Positions 1 to 9,025 of a DNA stretch of 64,000 nt are shown piece after piece. Position 1 is the first letter of the stretch. Each line of letters opens with the position of its first letter. Position numbers and translations under genes: made by a program. A model generated the notes under the pieces. The model was not told where the DNA came from, searched no databases, and saw only the letters and a list, made by a program, of their open reading frames with translations. The DNA comes from Alloalcanivorax profundimaris (GTDB lineage Bacteria; Pseudomonadota; Gammaproteobacteria; Pseudomonadales; Alcanivoracaceae): assembly GCF_015265435.1 (NCBI RefSeq), contig NZ_JABJWH010000001.1, positions 1-64,000 on the forward strand, given 5' to 3'.

Positions 1-34
1 CCTCAGGAGCGACTCGGGTTGCCACCAGGCTGAA

Positions 35-62
35 AGGGGGATGATAGCTAATCATCTCCCCT
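35..62. other. Imperfect hairpin downstream of the lytic transglycosylase gene
   Basis: The arms AGGGGGATGAT (35-45) and ATCATCTCCCCT (51-62) pair with one bulge around a 5-base loop. There is no T-run on either side, so it is at best a weak or factor-assisted terminator or an mRNA-stabilising hairpin for the minus-strand gene ending at 124. The rest of the first 123 bases shows no gene. Confidence 0.35.
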
Positions 63-123
63 GCGGAGAGACACAAGGAGCGACCGGGCGGCGTTCCGCT
101 TCAGTCGCGATCCCGCGAAGTCG

Positions 124-2202
124 TCAATCCGGTTCGGCGGAGATGTTGTTCTCCTCGGTGAACTCCACGTAGCCGAGATAGCGATTGCGGATTTCGCGCA
201 CGTATTTCACCGGTTCCGAGCCGCGCACATAGCCGAAGCGCGCCTGGCGGGCGTATTGCGGCCGCGACAACAGCAGCATGGCGGTTTCCACGTTGTCGAA
301 CCAGAGATCCGGGTCCTTGCCCAGCCGCTGCGCCAGCCGCCGGGCGTCTTCCACGTGGCCGGCGCCGGCGTTGTAGGCGGCGAGCCCGAAGTACAGTTTC
401 TGCGCCAGCTCCAGGCGCCGGGGAAACCGGTCCTCCAGCCACTCCAGATAGGCCATGCCGGCGGCGATGCCCTGCTCCGGATCGTGCACGTCGGTGAAGC
501 CGAACTGGCGGGCGGTGCGCGGCATCACCTGCATCAGCCCCTGGGCGCCGGCGAAGGAGCGGGCGTCCGGATCGAACTGGCTTTCCTGGTACATTTGCGA
601 CACCACCAGCCGCCAGTCGAAACCGTACTCCAGGGCGTATTCCTTGACCAGGTCGTCGTAGGGCGAGATCTCCTTGCCCGCTTCCACCCGATACTGCTCG
701 TGGATGCGGATGGTCTTGGGTTCCTTGAAGTAGCGATTGAAGGTGACGTTGTAGAACAGCCCCTTGTAGTTGCGGCTGATGTAGGCGTCCAGTTGCTTCT
801 TCAATCGCGGCTGGTTCTCGCGCAGCCCCCAGGCGATCTCGCGGGTGCCTTCCAGGGTCCACAGCGGCTGGATGTCTTCCCGGTAGGTGCTTTCCAGGGC
901 GGCCAGATGGCTGTCCACCAGGGTCAGGTCGGCGTCGCCGTCGGCCACCCGCTGGATCAGCATTTCCGAGGTGGCGTCCGGCACCAGCCGGGTCTCCACG
1001 GCAATGCCCTCCTCGCGCAGCGCTCGCAGGGTGTCCACGAAGGCGCTGTCCGGGGCCACCGCCACGGTGCGCCCGGCCAGGGCCTGGACCGATTCGAACG
1101 GCTCTTCGTCGGCGCGGCCGATGATCTGCTCGTGCACCTCCAGGTAGCGCTTGCTGAACCGCCAGCCGGCCTGACGGCGCTCCTCGGTGGCGGTCATGGA
1201 GGCGGCGATCACGTCGCCGGCGCCTTCCTGGAGCGCCTGGAACATGGCCGAGGCGCTGTCGCGCACCACCATGCGCACGCGCAGGCCGTGCTGCTTGGCG
1301 AAGTGCCGGGTGAGGTCGTAGTCGAAGCCCATCAGCTCGCCGCGCCACAGGAAGTAGCTGGCCGGGTTATTGGACGTGATCACCCGCAACACGCCCTCTT
1401 CCTTGATCGCCGCCCAGTCCCGTTGCGCCCGGGTCTGCACCGAGGCGCTCACATGGTGGCTGATGATGAATTCATTGATGGCGGCGCGCAGCACCGGATT
1501 GTCCGGGCGCACCGCCCAGGCGATGCGGCGGCGTTCGGTGACCACCGGGCCCTTGCGCAGGCCGTCGTAGTCCATCAGCAGGCTGTCGAGCATGTTGCCG
1601 TCGACGATGGCGGCGTCATAGCCGCCCTCCGCCACCGCGTCCAGCAGCCCACTGTCCGAGGTCCCGGAAGGCAGGGTTTCCACGGTCACGGTGTCGTGGC
1701 GCTCCGCCAGTTCAGCGGCGGTTTCCGCGTAGGCGGTGTCTTCCGGCACCGCCACGGTGATCTCGCCCAGGTCCGCCAGGCGGTCGCCCTCGCGGTCCTT
1801 GGGCAGCACCAGGTATTCATCGATCACCGCCACCGGCGTGCAGAACGCCACCCGCTCGCGGCGGTCCTCGGTGACCGAGTAGTTGCTGACGATCATGTCG
1901 GCACGGCCGTCGTTGATCATGTCGTCCAGGTCGCCGGTGCCGTCGGCGTACACCCAGCGCGGCTCCAGGCCCAGGGCCAGGGCGGCCGCCTCGGCCTGCT
2001 CGCGGAATTCCTGCAGGGGCACGCCCTCGCGCACCAGGGCCTGCTCCTCGTCGAAGCGCGGCGCCACCAGACGCAGCTCGCCGCGCTCGCGCAGGGCGTC
2101 CAGATCGCCGGTCTCGATGTACTCTTTGGATGGCGCCCCGCAGGCCGCCAGCAGCAGCGTCAGGCCAGCCAGCAGACCGGCCAGCACGCGGTGTTGTGTC
2201 AT
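124..2202 (-). CDS. MltF-like membrane-bound lytic murein transglycosylase with two tandem solute-binding domains
   Basis: A 692-residue lipoprotein. The N-terminus has a signal peptide ending in the lipobox LLAAC-G (residues 17-21), so the protein is probably anchored to the outer membrane facing the periplasm. Two SBP_bac_3-type domains follow (about 35-250 and 262-485), then a soluble-lytic-transglycosylase domain (about 505-650) with the catalytic Glu540 in YQESQFDP and the family motifs GLMQVMP and AAYNAGAGHV. Known family chemistry is non-hydrolytic cleavage of the MurNAc-GlcNAc bond giving 1,6-anhydro ends. E. coli MltF has one solute-binding-like regulatory module, so the second copy here is unusual. 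The start is the ATG preceding the signal peptide, with GGAGGG upstream in the mRNA. The downstream neighbour lies outside the window, and the upstream gene on the same strand is separated by a strong terminator. Confidence 0.93.
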   Translation of the reverse strand: MTQHRVLAGLLAGLTLLLAACGAPSKEYIETGDLDALRERGELRLVAPRFDEEQALVREGVPLQEFREQAEAAALALGLEPRWVYADGTGDLDDMINDGRADMIVSNYSVTEDRRERVAFCTPVAVIDEYLVLPKDREGDRLADLGEITVAVPEDTAYAETAAELAERHDTVTVETLPSGTSDSGLLDAVAEGGYDAAIVDGNMLDSLLMDYDGLRKGPVVTERRRIAWAVRPDNPVLRAAINEFIISHHVSASVQTRAQRDWAAIKEEGVLRVITSNNPASYFLWRGELMGFDYDLTRHFAKQHGLRVRMVVRDSASAMFQALQEGAGDVIAASMTATEERRQAGWRFSKRYLEVHEQIIGRADEEPFESVQALAGRTVAVAPDSAFVDTLRALREEGIAVETRLVPDATSEMLIQRVADGDADLTLVDSHLAALESTYREDIQPLWTLEGTREIAWGLRENQPRLKKQLDAYISRNYKGLFYNVTFNRYFKEPKTIRIHEQYRVEAGKEISPYDDLVKEYALEYGFDWRLVVSQMYQESQFDPDARSFAGAQGLMQVMPRTARQFGFTDVHDPEQGIAAGMAYLEWLEDRFPRRLELAQKLYFGLAAYNAGAGHVEDARRLAQRLGKDPDLWFDNVETAMLLLSRPQYARQARFGYVRGSEPVKYVREIRNRYLGYVEFTEENNISAEPD

Positions 2203-2296
2203 AACGTCGATCCCTCCTGGCTCTCAATCTAACCGAAAAGACTGACCGACGGCGAACCCCCATGAAAAACGTTGGCCGATAGCGCGGCTCGGAAGC

Positions 2297-2322
2297 AAAA
2301 AAAAGGGGCGCCGAAGCGCCCC
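2297..2322 (-). terminator. Rho-independent terminator of the ompA/TSP3 operon
   Basis: Read on the minus strand, a perfect 7-bp stem GGGGCGC/GCGCCCC closed by a TTCG tetraloop is followed by eight T residues. It lies 28 bases after the stop codon of the TSP3 lipoprotein gene. Confidence 0.93.
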
Positions 2323-2349
2323 TTGAGGGATTGCCTGATCGTTATTGTG

Positions 2350-3774
2350 TCAGGGTGCGATATTGCCCGTGCAGACGCGGTGAATGCGCAGGGTATCGTT
2401 GGCGTTCAGGAAACCGGCGTAGTCCAGCTGTACTTCGTCGAAGGTCAGCTCGTTAGTGTCCACCTCGGTAACCAGGAAACGCTCGTCGCTGTTGATGCCC
2501 AGGCCCAGCAGTTCCAGATCCAGGCCCTGGCCGCCGACCACGGCGCTGTCCACTTCGGTGCCGTCGTTGAAGAAGCGCACGGTCAGGAAGTCGCCCAGCA
2601 GGCTCAGGTTGAGCAGCGCGGAGGCCGGATCGGAGATCACGAAGCCAATGCGGTTGATGCCGGTGAAGTCGTTGGCCGGGTCCACGGCGGTGGCGCGAAT
2701 CTCGGCGCCGCCGTAGATCAGGGCCAGGGAAACACTGATCTCGGCGTAGCTGGAATCGATGCCGTCGATCATGTTTTCCGGGTTCTCCACGGTGGCGATG
2801 GACACCGCCAGGGAGTTACCGCTGGCTTCGTAGTCCGGGCTCAGCAGCGGCTGGAAGGTGCTGGTGGCGTTGCAGGTGAAGCCATCGTCGTCGCACACGT
2901 CGCCGATGCCGTCGCCGTCCGCGTCCGCCTGGTCGGCGTTGGCGGTGTTCGGGCAGTTATCGAGATCGTCCGGTACGCCGTCGCCATCGGTGTCGGTGTC
3001 GTCATCCACCGGGCAGCCGTCGTTTTCCGGCGGGCCGGGCACGGTCGGGCACTCATCGTTCTGGTCGTTGGTGCCGTCGCCGTCATCGTCGTTGTCGCAG
3101 ATGTCGCCCACGTTGTCGCCGTCCAGGTCAGCCTGATCCGGGTTGGGGATGAACAGGCAGTTGTCGTCCTCGTCCGGTACGCCGTCGCCGTCGGTATCGG
3201 TTTCACAGACGTCGCCGACGCCGTCCTGGTCGGTGTCGGCCTGGTCGGCATTGGCCACGTAGGGGCAGTTGTCGTTCTCGTTCTGCACGCCGTCGCCGTC
3301 GCGGTCGTTGTCGCAGACATCGCCCACGCCGTCATTATCGATGTCGGACTGGTCCGGGTTGGCCACCATCGGACAGTTGTCCTTGTTGTCCTCGATGCCG
3401 TCGCCGTCCTGGTCGGTGTTGTTGTCGCAGGCATCGCCGATGCCGTCACCGTCGGTGTCGGTCTGATCCGGGTTGGATACGCGCGGACAATTGTCACTGT
3501 CGTTGTCGACGCCGTCGTCATCGATGTCGTCGTCGCAGGCATCACCGATGCCATCGTTGTCCTGGTCCGCCTGATCGTTGTTGGCGAACGCCGGGCAGTT
3601 GTCCTCATCGTCCGGAATGCCGTCGTTGTCCTGGTCATCCGGCGCGTTCGGGTTGGGGTTGTTGGGGGTGGGATCGCCACCGCCGCCGTCGCTGCTGCTT
3701 GCCTCGCAGCCGTAGATCCCGGCGCCGAGAACGGCGAGCAGGACCAACATCAATACGTTCTTCATACTCATCAT
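2350..3774 (-). CDS. Secreted lipoprotein with thrombospondin type 3 (calcium-binding) repeats
   Basis: A 474-residue protein. Its signal peptide ends in a lipobox-like GAGIYGC, followed by an acidic, low-complexity stretch. The middle (about 45-285) holds seven TSP type 3 units, each with a DxDxDG calcium-binding loop and an NCP-like cysteine. The C-terminal 180 residues are a non-repetitive, probably beta-rich domain that I do not recognise. It is expected on the cell surface or in the periplasm and to bind calcium through the Asp-rich loops (family knowledge). The start has AAGGAG just upstream. It sits 11 bases downstream of the OmpA-family gene, which itself carries one TSP3 unit, so both are probably co-transcribed and act together at the outer membrane. 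The repeats make the DNA look periodic, but the reading frame is intact. Specific function unknown. Confidence 0.85.
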   Translation of the reverse strand: MMSMKNVLMLVLLAVLGAGIYGCEASSSDGGGGDPTPNNPNPNAPDDQDNDGIPDDEDNCPAFANNDQADQDNDGIGDACDDDIDDDGVDNDSDNCPRVSNPDQTDTDGDGIGDACDNNTDQDGDGIEDNKDNCPMVANPDQSDIDNDGVGDVCDNDRDGDGVQNENDNCPYVANADQADTDQDGVGDVCETDTDGDGVPDEDDNCLFIPNPDQADLDGDNVGDICDNDDDGDGTNDQNDECPTVPGPPENDGCPVDDDTDTDGDGVPDDLDNCPNTANADQADADGDGIGDVCDDDGFTCNATSTFQPLLSPDYEASGNSLAVSIATVENPENMIDGIDSSYAEISVSLALIYGGAEIRATAVDPANDFTGINRIGFVISDPASALLNLSLLGDFLTVRFFNDGTEVDSAVVGGQGLDLELLGLGINSDERFLVTEVDTNELTFDEVQLDYAGFLNANDTLRIHRVCTGNIAP

Positions 3775-3785
3775 CGTCGTTCTCC

Positions 3786-4877
3786 TTACTTCTCGGTTAC
3801 CCGGAATTCAACGCGGCGGTTCATGGCCCGGCCAGACTCGGTTTCGTTGCTGGCGATGGGATCCAGCTCACCGTAGCCACGGGCGCTCACGCGGTCGGCG
3901 GCGACGCCACGGTCCAGCAGGTACTGGCGCACGGACTCGGCGCGTTGACGGGAAAGCTCTTCGTTGTAGTCCGCGTTGCCGACGCTGTCGGTGTGGCCGG
4001 CCACTTCCACGCGGAAATCGGTTTGTGCCTTGAGGGACTCGGCGATGCGGTCCAGGGTCGATTCCGAGGAGGTGGTGAGACGGGCGGAATCGAACTCAAA
4101 GTTGATGTTGCTGAGGGTCACCGTCTGGTTGACGATCAGGCAGCCCTTGGCGTCCACCTGACCGCCTTCCAGGGTGTTCGGGCACTGATCGCGGTCATCC
4201 GGTACGCCGTCGCCGTCGGAATCGATCATCGGCTTGGACGGGGCCTGCACCTCGCGGGTCTCGACCACCACTTTTTCCTTGGTGATCACCTTGGTGTAAC
4301 CAAGCGGGAACTCCACGCCCAGGGACAGACGCACATCACCAAAGGCACCGTTGCCGCGGGCGGCGCCGGAACCGTCGAAATCGTCGTAGACGTAGCGGGC
4401 TTCGCCGCGCAGCTTCAGGCCATTGTCGAAGATCGGGCCGGTCACCGCGCCGAGACCGGCGTTGGCGGTGAAGCTGTTTTCCTCGTCCTCGTCGGGCAGC
4501 ACCTCCTGGTCGATGATGCCGGCGGCCACCACGAAGTACGGCGTGAAGCCGGTGCGGTCGCCAAAGGCGTAGGACAGGCCGGTGGTCAGGTGATATTGAT
4601 AGAAGTCCTGGGTGTTGGGCAGGTTCGGGTCCATCTCATAGAACCCGCCTTCCGTTTCCCACCACCAGTGGTCGGACAGCTGGCGGCCGTAGAACACGCT
4701 GTAGCCGGCTCCGCTGTCATCGAAGCCGCGCTCGTCATCCAAATCGAGGTAAGAGCCGAACCCCCCGATGTATTGTCGGGTGTTCAAAGTCTCCTCGTAC
4801 TGCTCGTCCGCCAGGGCCGGCTGAAACGCCAACCCGACGGCCATTACAAGCGAAGAGAATTTCAAGCTTGCATTCAT
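3786..4877 (-). CDS. OmpA-family outer membrane porin with a TSP3 linker
   Basis: A 363-residue protein. Signal peptide (about 1-23, ending ...QPALA), an N-terminal eight-stranded beta-barrel-like domain (about 30-185), a linker with one TSP type 3 unit ([15 protein letters not shown]), and a C-terminal OmpA peptidoglycan-binding domain (about 245-360) with the motif [20 protein letters not shown] and the NRRVEF ending. The layout matches OprF/OmpA-like porins that tie the outer membrane to peptidoglycan (family knowledge). The start ATG follows a G-rich Shine-Dalgarno region. First gene of a two-gene operon with the TSP3 lipoprotein. The 250-bp divergent gap upstream is AT-richer than its surroundings and should hold promoters for both directions, but I could not fix a confident -35/-10 pair. 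Confidence 0.93.
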   Translation of the reverse strand: MNASLKFSSLVMAVGLAFQPALADEQYEETLNTRQYIGGFGSYLDLDDERGFDDSGAGYSVFYGRQLSDHWWWETEGGFYEMDPNLPNTQDFYQYHLTTGLSYAFGDRTGFTPYFVVAAGIIDQEVLPDEDEENSFTANAGLGAVTGPIFDNGLKLRGEARYVYDDFDGSGAARGNGAFGDVRLSLGVEFPLGYTKVITKEKVVVETREVQAPSKPMIDSDGDGVPDDRDQCPNTLEGGQVDAKGCLIVNQTVTLSNINFEFDSARLTTSSESTLDRIAESLKAQTDFRVEVAGHTDSVGNADYNEELSRQRAESVRQYLLDRGVAADRVSARGYGELDPIASNETESGRAMNRRVEFRVTEK

Positions 4878-5127
4878 GGGTTACCCCCCTCGGGTATCAA
4901 CGGATTACAGTGCAATCATTGGAATAGCCGGGGGGCTTAAAAAAAACAGGCTTCCGGTGACGTCGGGTTGGAATAGTGTTGAGAACTTCTCCACGCTTTT
5001 GCACAACTTGTACAAGCGGTATCGTTTTGTATCCCATCTGTATTCGCCCCTGGCGGGGGGCCGCGATTTAAGGTTTCATGTGAGAAAATTAGTACGACAG
5101 TACAAGAATAAAAGGACCCCGGATTTC

Positions 5128-7149
5128 ATGCCTTCCCGACGACGATTCCGGCGCCGCTGGTTGTGGTGGCCGCTGGTGGCCGTTTTGCTGGTGGCCGGCG
5201 CCGCCCTGCTCCACACCGCCTGGCCGTTTCTCACCTACCCCCGCGAAACCCTGACCTTCCAGGTGCCCGACCCGCGCCCGCCGGAACCGCTCAACCAGGC
5301 GGTGGCGGGCGTGGCGGAGGTGGACATCACCCCGGCCATCGGCCTGCCCAAGTTCGGTTACTCCGCCTGGGCCGCCGACGGCGACGGCTTCCGTACCCGG
5401 CTCAAGGCCCGCGCCTTCTATTTACACGGCCCCGGCGGCACGCCCCTGGCCCTGGTGCAACTGGACCTGGGCGCCGGCTCCCTGCCGCTGCACTACGCCG
5501 TGGCCCAGCGCATCGCCGCCACCACCGACGTACCCGCCCATGGCCTCAGCCTGCTGGTCACCCACACCCACTCCGGCCCGGCCCAGTATCTGGGCAGCGA
5601 CTTCTATAATGTGTTTGGCGGCAACCGGCCCGGCTTCGACCCGGCCTTGTTCGATTTCCTCGCCAACCGCATCGCCGAGGCGGTAAGCCGGGCCTACCGG
5701 GACCGCCGCCCGGCCCGGCTGGCGGTGGGCGAGCGGGACGTCTGGGGACTGACCCGCAACCGCTCGCCCCAGGCCTGGGCGCGCAACCACGGAATCGACC
5801 CGGCCCGCGTCGACGGCAACCTGGCCAAACGCGCCGTGAACCCGCGCATGACCATGCTGCGCCTGGACCTGCAGGCCGACGACGGCCGCTTCTACCCGGC
5901 CGGCGCCCTGACCCTGTTCTCCATCCACGGCACCGCCATCCCCGCCTTCACCGGGCCCTACCACGCCGACGTCTGGCACTGGCTGGCCCGGGGCCCCGGC
6001 GCCGCCCTGGAGCGGCCGCTGCCCTGGCCCTTCGTGCACGGCGCGGTACAGGCCACCCACGCGGACAACAACCCGGCCTGGCACCCGGACCACCGTGGCG
6101 ATCGGGAAGCGCGGCGCATCGGCACCGCCCTGGGGGCCCAGGCGGCGGACCTGTTCCAGTCCCTGGAAGGCGAGCTGGCGCCGCGCCTGGTGACCGCCGC
6201 CGCCAGCCGCCAGCTCGACCTGCTGGATCTCCCCGAGGCGCAACGGCACGGCCTGTGCGAACGCGCCGTGGTGGGCGCCGCCACCGCCGGCGCCGCCAAC
6301 GGCGACGAGGTGTTCCCGGTGTCCTACCTGCCCTATTTGCAGGAAGGCTGGCCACGCCGCTGGTTCACCGACGGCTGCCAGGGCGTCAAACAATGGATGC
6401 TCTCCAAGGGGCAGCTGCTGCTCTCGCCGGAGGCCTTTCCCCACCGGGCCCTGTTCCAGGTCATGCGCGTCAACGATCTGGTGGTGGTGCCCCTGCCCTG
6501 GGAGGTGACCCTGGAAAGCGGCAACCGCATTCGCGGCGCCGTGCTCGACAGCCTGCCCGCCGGGCGCCCCTGGCGGGTGGAAATTTCCAGCCTGGCCAAC
6601 GGCTTCCTGGGCTACGCGGTGACGCCGGAGGAATACGGCGCCCAGTATTACGAAGGCGGGCACACCCTGTACGGCCCGCATACCGTGGACTTCCTGGCGG
6701 CGCAAAGCGCCGGGCTCGCCGGCGACCTGGGGCGGCGCGGCGAGGTGGACGACCTGCCGGCGGAAAGCCGCTTCAGCCTGCTGCGCCACCGTTACTGGCC
6801 CCGGACCGACGCGGACCGCACCTGGGCCCGCCAGTGGCGCCAGGGCGCCCGCTACCACGCCGCCGAGGGCGAGAAGGAGGCGTACTGGGCCTGGCGCTTC
6901 CAGGGCGAGCCGCCCGGCGCCCTGGACCTGAGCGCTCCCCTGTTGCGTGTGCGCGGCAACGACGATCGCACCCTGGTGGCCGACGACCAGGGCGGCGATC
7001 TGGCCCTGCGCCTGATCGACCAGGACGACCAGGGCGCCCTCTACGAAGTGCGCTGGTACCGGCCGCCGCCGGCGGCGCCGGGCAGCCTGGAGCTGGAGGT
7101 GCTCGCCGGCGACCGGGCACCGTCGCTCACCTCGCCGGCATTTCCCTGA
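5128..7149 (+). CDS. Neutral/alkaline ceramidase-like membrane-anchored hydrolase
   Basis: A 673-residue protein with a short basic N-terminus and one membrane anchor (about 12-32). The rest is exported or periplasmic and resembles the N-terminal domain of neutral/alkaline non-lysosomal ceramidases: AEVDITPAIG near residue 60 and the zinc-site motif THTHSGP (His146, His148). The C-terminal part is weaker and lacks a clear ceramidase Ig-like domain. Known family members cleave the amide of N-acyl sphingoids. In a bacterium without sphingolipids a different amide or lactone is possible, so the substrate is unknown. I chose the ATG at 5128 because AAAGGA lies 11 bases upstream and the longer frame has no signal-like sequence. 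Followed after 65 bases by a lipoprotein gene on the same strand. Confidence 0.78.
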   Translation: MPSRRRFRRRWLWWPLVAVLLVAGAALLHTAWPFLTYPRETLTFQVPDPRPPEPLNQAVAGVAEVDITPAIGLPKFGYSAWAADGDGFRTRLKARAFYLHGPGGTPLALVQLDLGAGSLPLHYAVAQRIAATTDVPAHGLSLLVTHTHSGPAQYLGSDFYNVFGGNRPGFDPALFDFLANRIAEAVSRAYRDRRPARLAVGERDVWGLTRNRSPQAWARNHGIDPARVDGNLAKRAVNPRMTMLRLDLQADDGRFYPAGALTLFSIHGTAIPAFTGPYHADVWHWLARGPGAALERPLPWPFVHGAVQATHADNNPAWHPDHRGDREARRIGTALGAQAADLFQSLEGELAPRLVTAAASRQLDLLDLPEAQRHGLCERAVVGAATAGAANGDEVFPVSYLPYLQEGWPRRWFTDGCQGVKQWMLSKGQLLLSPEAFPHRALFQVMRVNDLVVVPLPWEVTLESGNRIRGAVLDSLPAGRPWRVEISSLANGFLGYAVTPEEYGAQYYEGGHTLYGPHTVDFLAAQSAGLAGDLGRRGEVDDLPAESRFSLLRHRYWPRTDADRTWARQWRQGARYHAAEGEKEAYWAWRFQGEPPGALDLSAPLLRVRGNDDRTLVADDQGGDLALRLIDQDDQGALYEVRWYRPPPAAPGSLELEVLAGDRAPSLTSPAFP

Positions 7150-7214
7150 CACGGATCGGTTTTTCCGCCGCCGGGCCCTGCTACACTACGCCCTCGAATA
7201 CAGGAGGTAGTGCC

Positions 7215-7799
7215 ATGAGGGCCCTGTTGCTCACGCTTCTGCTGGCCGGCTGCGCCAGCACCACGGAAATCACCACGCGCACCGTCACCGACACGCCGCC
7301 GGCGGACGCCGGGGCGATTCTGCTGGCCGCCCAGAGCCCGGAAGGCGACGTGCGCGAAACCTGGGAGCTGATCTGCCGGCCAATCTTCAACCGCGCCGGC
7401 CTCAACGTATACCTGGCCCACCAGGAAACGCCCCTGTGGCGCGACCGCGACGCCCTCACCGACTGGGCCGCCGGCCACGGCGTGGACCGGGTGCTGCTGG
7501 TGGACCTGACCCGGCTGCTGATGTCCGCCCCCAATCTGCCCGCCGACCGGGACCTGAACCCGCTCGACCAGAACACCGAGGTGCAACCCACCTGGCGGCT
7601 GGGCCTGGACGGCGAGCGCATCGAGCGGGACCGGCCCGGCGACCCGGAGCAGCGCTTCCCCGCCTATCTGACCGACGGCGAGGGCAAGCCGCTCTGGCAC
7701 GGCGAGGCCCGCACCCATGAAGCCAATGACCAGGCCGCCATCGCCAAGAGCCAGTGCCGCGCCCTGCGCGACGTGCTGCGCCAGAACGGTACCCTGTGA
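7215..7799 (+). CDS. Small lipoprotein of unknown function
   Basis: A 194-residue protein starting with a short signal peptide and lipobox LLAGC (Cys13), so it should be a lipid-anchored periplasmic protein. AGGAGG stands six bases before the ATG. The remainder is a mixed alpha/beta sequence with an IxxARxxFNRxGLNVYLAHQ-like segment and ends in a lysine/cysteine-containing helix; I do not recognise a family. It lies between the ceramidase-like gene and msrA, all on the plus strand, and may belong to either transcription unit. Confidence 0.75.
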   Translation: MRALLLTLLLAGCASTTEITTRTVTDTPPADAGAILLAAQSPEGDVRETWELICRPIFNRAGLNVYLAHQETPLWRDRDALTDWAAGHGVDRVLLVDLTRLLMSAPNLPADRDLNPLDQNTEVQPTWRLGLDGERIERDRPGDPEQRFPAYLTDGEGKPLWHGEARTHEANDQAAIAKSQCRALRDVLRQNGTL

Positions 7800-7856
7800 C
7801 TTGACTCCGGGGGCGGTCGTCCCCACCTGCCCGTTAATCGCAGCAAGGAGATTGCC

Positions 7857-8477
7857 ATGAGCGCCGTGATCCCCGGAACATCCCTGGCTCTGCACCCGGA
7901 CCGTTTCCCCGACCCCGCCGACGACCTGCCGGCGGACCGCGACGCCGGCCGCGCCGTGCTGGCCGGCGGCTGCTTCTGGTGCGTGGAAGCGGTGTACGAC
8001 GCCCTGGACGGCGTGGACAGCGTGGTTTCCGGCTACATCGGCGGCGACGCCGACAGCGCCACCTATGAAGCCGTCTGCGGCGGCCACACCGGCCACGCCG
8101 AAGCCGTGGAAGTGCGCTACGGCCCGCGCAAGGTGCGCTTCGGCGAGCTGCTCAAGCTGTTCTTCTCGGTGGCCCATGACCCCACCCAGAAGGATCGCCA
8201 GGGCAACGACCGGGGCCCGCAGTACCGCTCCGCCATTTTCCCGGTGGACGACGACCAGGAACGGGTGGCCCGCGCCTACATCAAGCAACTGGAAAGCGCC
8301 GGCGCCTTCACCGCGCCCATCGTCACCACCCTGGAAAGCGGTCACGTGTTCTTTCCGGCGGAGGACTACCATCAGGACTTCGCGCGGCGTAACCCCCGCC
8401 AGCCCTACATCCAGCACGTGGCGAAACCCAAGCTCGACAAGCTGCACGCCGCCTTCCCGGATATGCTGAAAGACTGA
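7857..8477 (+). CDS. msrA: Peptide methionine-S-sulfoxide reductase MsrA
   Basis: A 206-residue enzyme. The catalytic motif GCFWCVE places the nucleophile Cys39 and Cys42. Further family signatures are GYIGG, a [13 protein letters not shown] block and the C-terminal HQDF...NPRQPYI segment. It reduces the S-epimer of methionine sulfoxide in free or protein-bound methionine, recycling through thioredoxin (family knowledge). The start has AAGGAG seven bases upstream. msrB begins 11 bases after its stop, so both epimers are handled by one operon. The extended N-terminus (about 30 residues before the motif) matches the usual proteobacterial MsrA. Confidence 0.96.
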   Translation: MSAVIPGTSLALHPDRFPDPADDLPADRDAGRAVLAGGCFWCVEAVYDALDGVDSVVSGYIGGDADSATYEAVCGGHTGHAEAVEVRYGPRKVRFGELLKLFFSVAHDPTQKDRQGNDRGPQYRSAIFPVDDDQERVARAYIKQLESAGAFTAPIVTTLESGHVFFPAEDYHQDFARRNPRQPYIQHVAKPKLDKLHAAFPDMLKD

Positions 8478-8488
8478 GAGGCCATTGC

Positions 8489-8911
8489 ATGACTACGTCC
8501 GCCAGCGGCCACGACCTGACGCCGCTCACCGACGCCGAAAAACAACAGCGCGCCGCCAACCTGACCACCGAGGAGCGCCGCATCCTGCTCAACCAGGGCA
8601 CCGAGCCGCCGTTCTGCGGCGGTCTGCTGGACAACAAGGAAGCCGGCACCTACGCCTGCAAGCTGTGCCACCTGCCCCTGTTCCGCTCCGACGACAAGTT
8701 CGAATCCGGCACCGGCTGGCCCAGCTTTTTCCGCCCCGCCGACCCGGACCATGTCCGCGAACTCCAGGACGCCAGCCACGGTATGGTGCGCACCGAAATC
8801 CGCTGCGCCCGCTGCGACGGCCACCTGGGCCATGTGTTCCCGGACGGCCCGCCGCCCACCGGCCAGCGCTACTGCCTGAACTCCGCCTCCCTGGTCTTCC
8901 AACCGGACTGA
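8489..8911 (+). CDS. msrB: Peptide methionine-R-sulfoxide reductase MsrB
   Basis: A 140-residue SelR-domain enzyme of usual length. Zinc-site cysteines 57, 60, 106 and 109 (CKLC and CARC), the core motif SGTGWPSF (73-80), GHLGHVFPDGP and the catalytic Cys129 in RYCLNSASL are all present. It reduces the R-epimer of methionine sulfoxide, complementing MsrA encoded 11 bases upstream. A seven-bp GC hairpin follows the gene. Confidence 0.96.
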   Translation: MTTSASGHDLTPLTDAEKQQRAANLTTEERRILLNQGTEPPFCGGLLDNKEAGTYACKLCHLPLFRSDDKFESGTGWPSFFRPADPDHVRELQDASHGMVRTEIRCARCDGHLGHVFPDGPPPTGQRYCLNSASLVFQPD

Positions 8912-8925
8912 CCGACCCTGGAAAG

Positions 8926-8944
8926 CCGGCGGTTTGACCGCCGG
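8926..8944 (+). terminator. Possible weak terminator hairpin after msrB
   Basis: A perfect stem CCGGCGG/CCGCCGG with a five-base loop lies 15 bases after the msrB stop. No T-run follows, so termination would be inefficient or factor-dependent. Confidence 0.4.
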
Positions 8945-9025
8945 GTACAAAGGCGCGATCCGGTCATTGCCCGGCGGAACACAGTGTTTACCATCGGTTC
9001 AAAACACCTCTCAGGGAGAACCGAG

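Noticed and set aside
256-2232. Long open frame of 658 codons on the plus strand opposite the lytic transglycosylase
   Set aside because: Rich in His, Gln, Gly and Val without domain motifs, a typical GC-rich antisense shadow of a gene with complete domains on the other strand.
2880-3660. Regular spacing of similar short sequences, considered as a CRISPR-like or tandem repeat array
   Set aside because: The units are degenerate, lie inside an intact coding frame and encode DxDxDG calcium loops.
2272-3876. 534-codon plus-strand frame with valine-rich periodicity
   Set aside because: The periodicity is the antisense reading of the Asp-rich TSP3 repeats.
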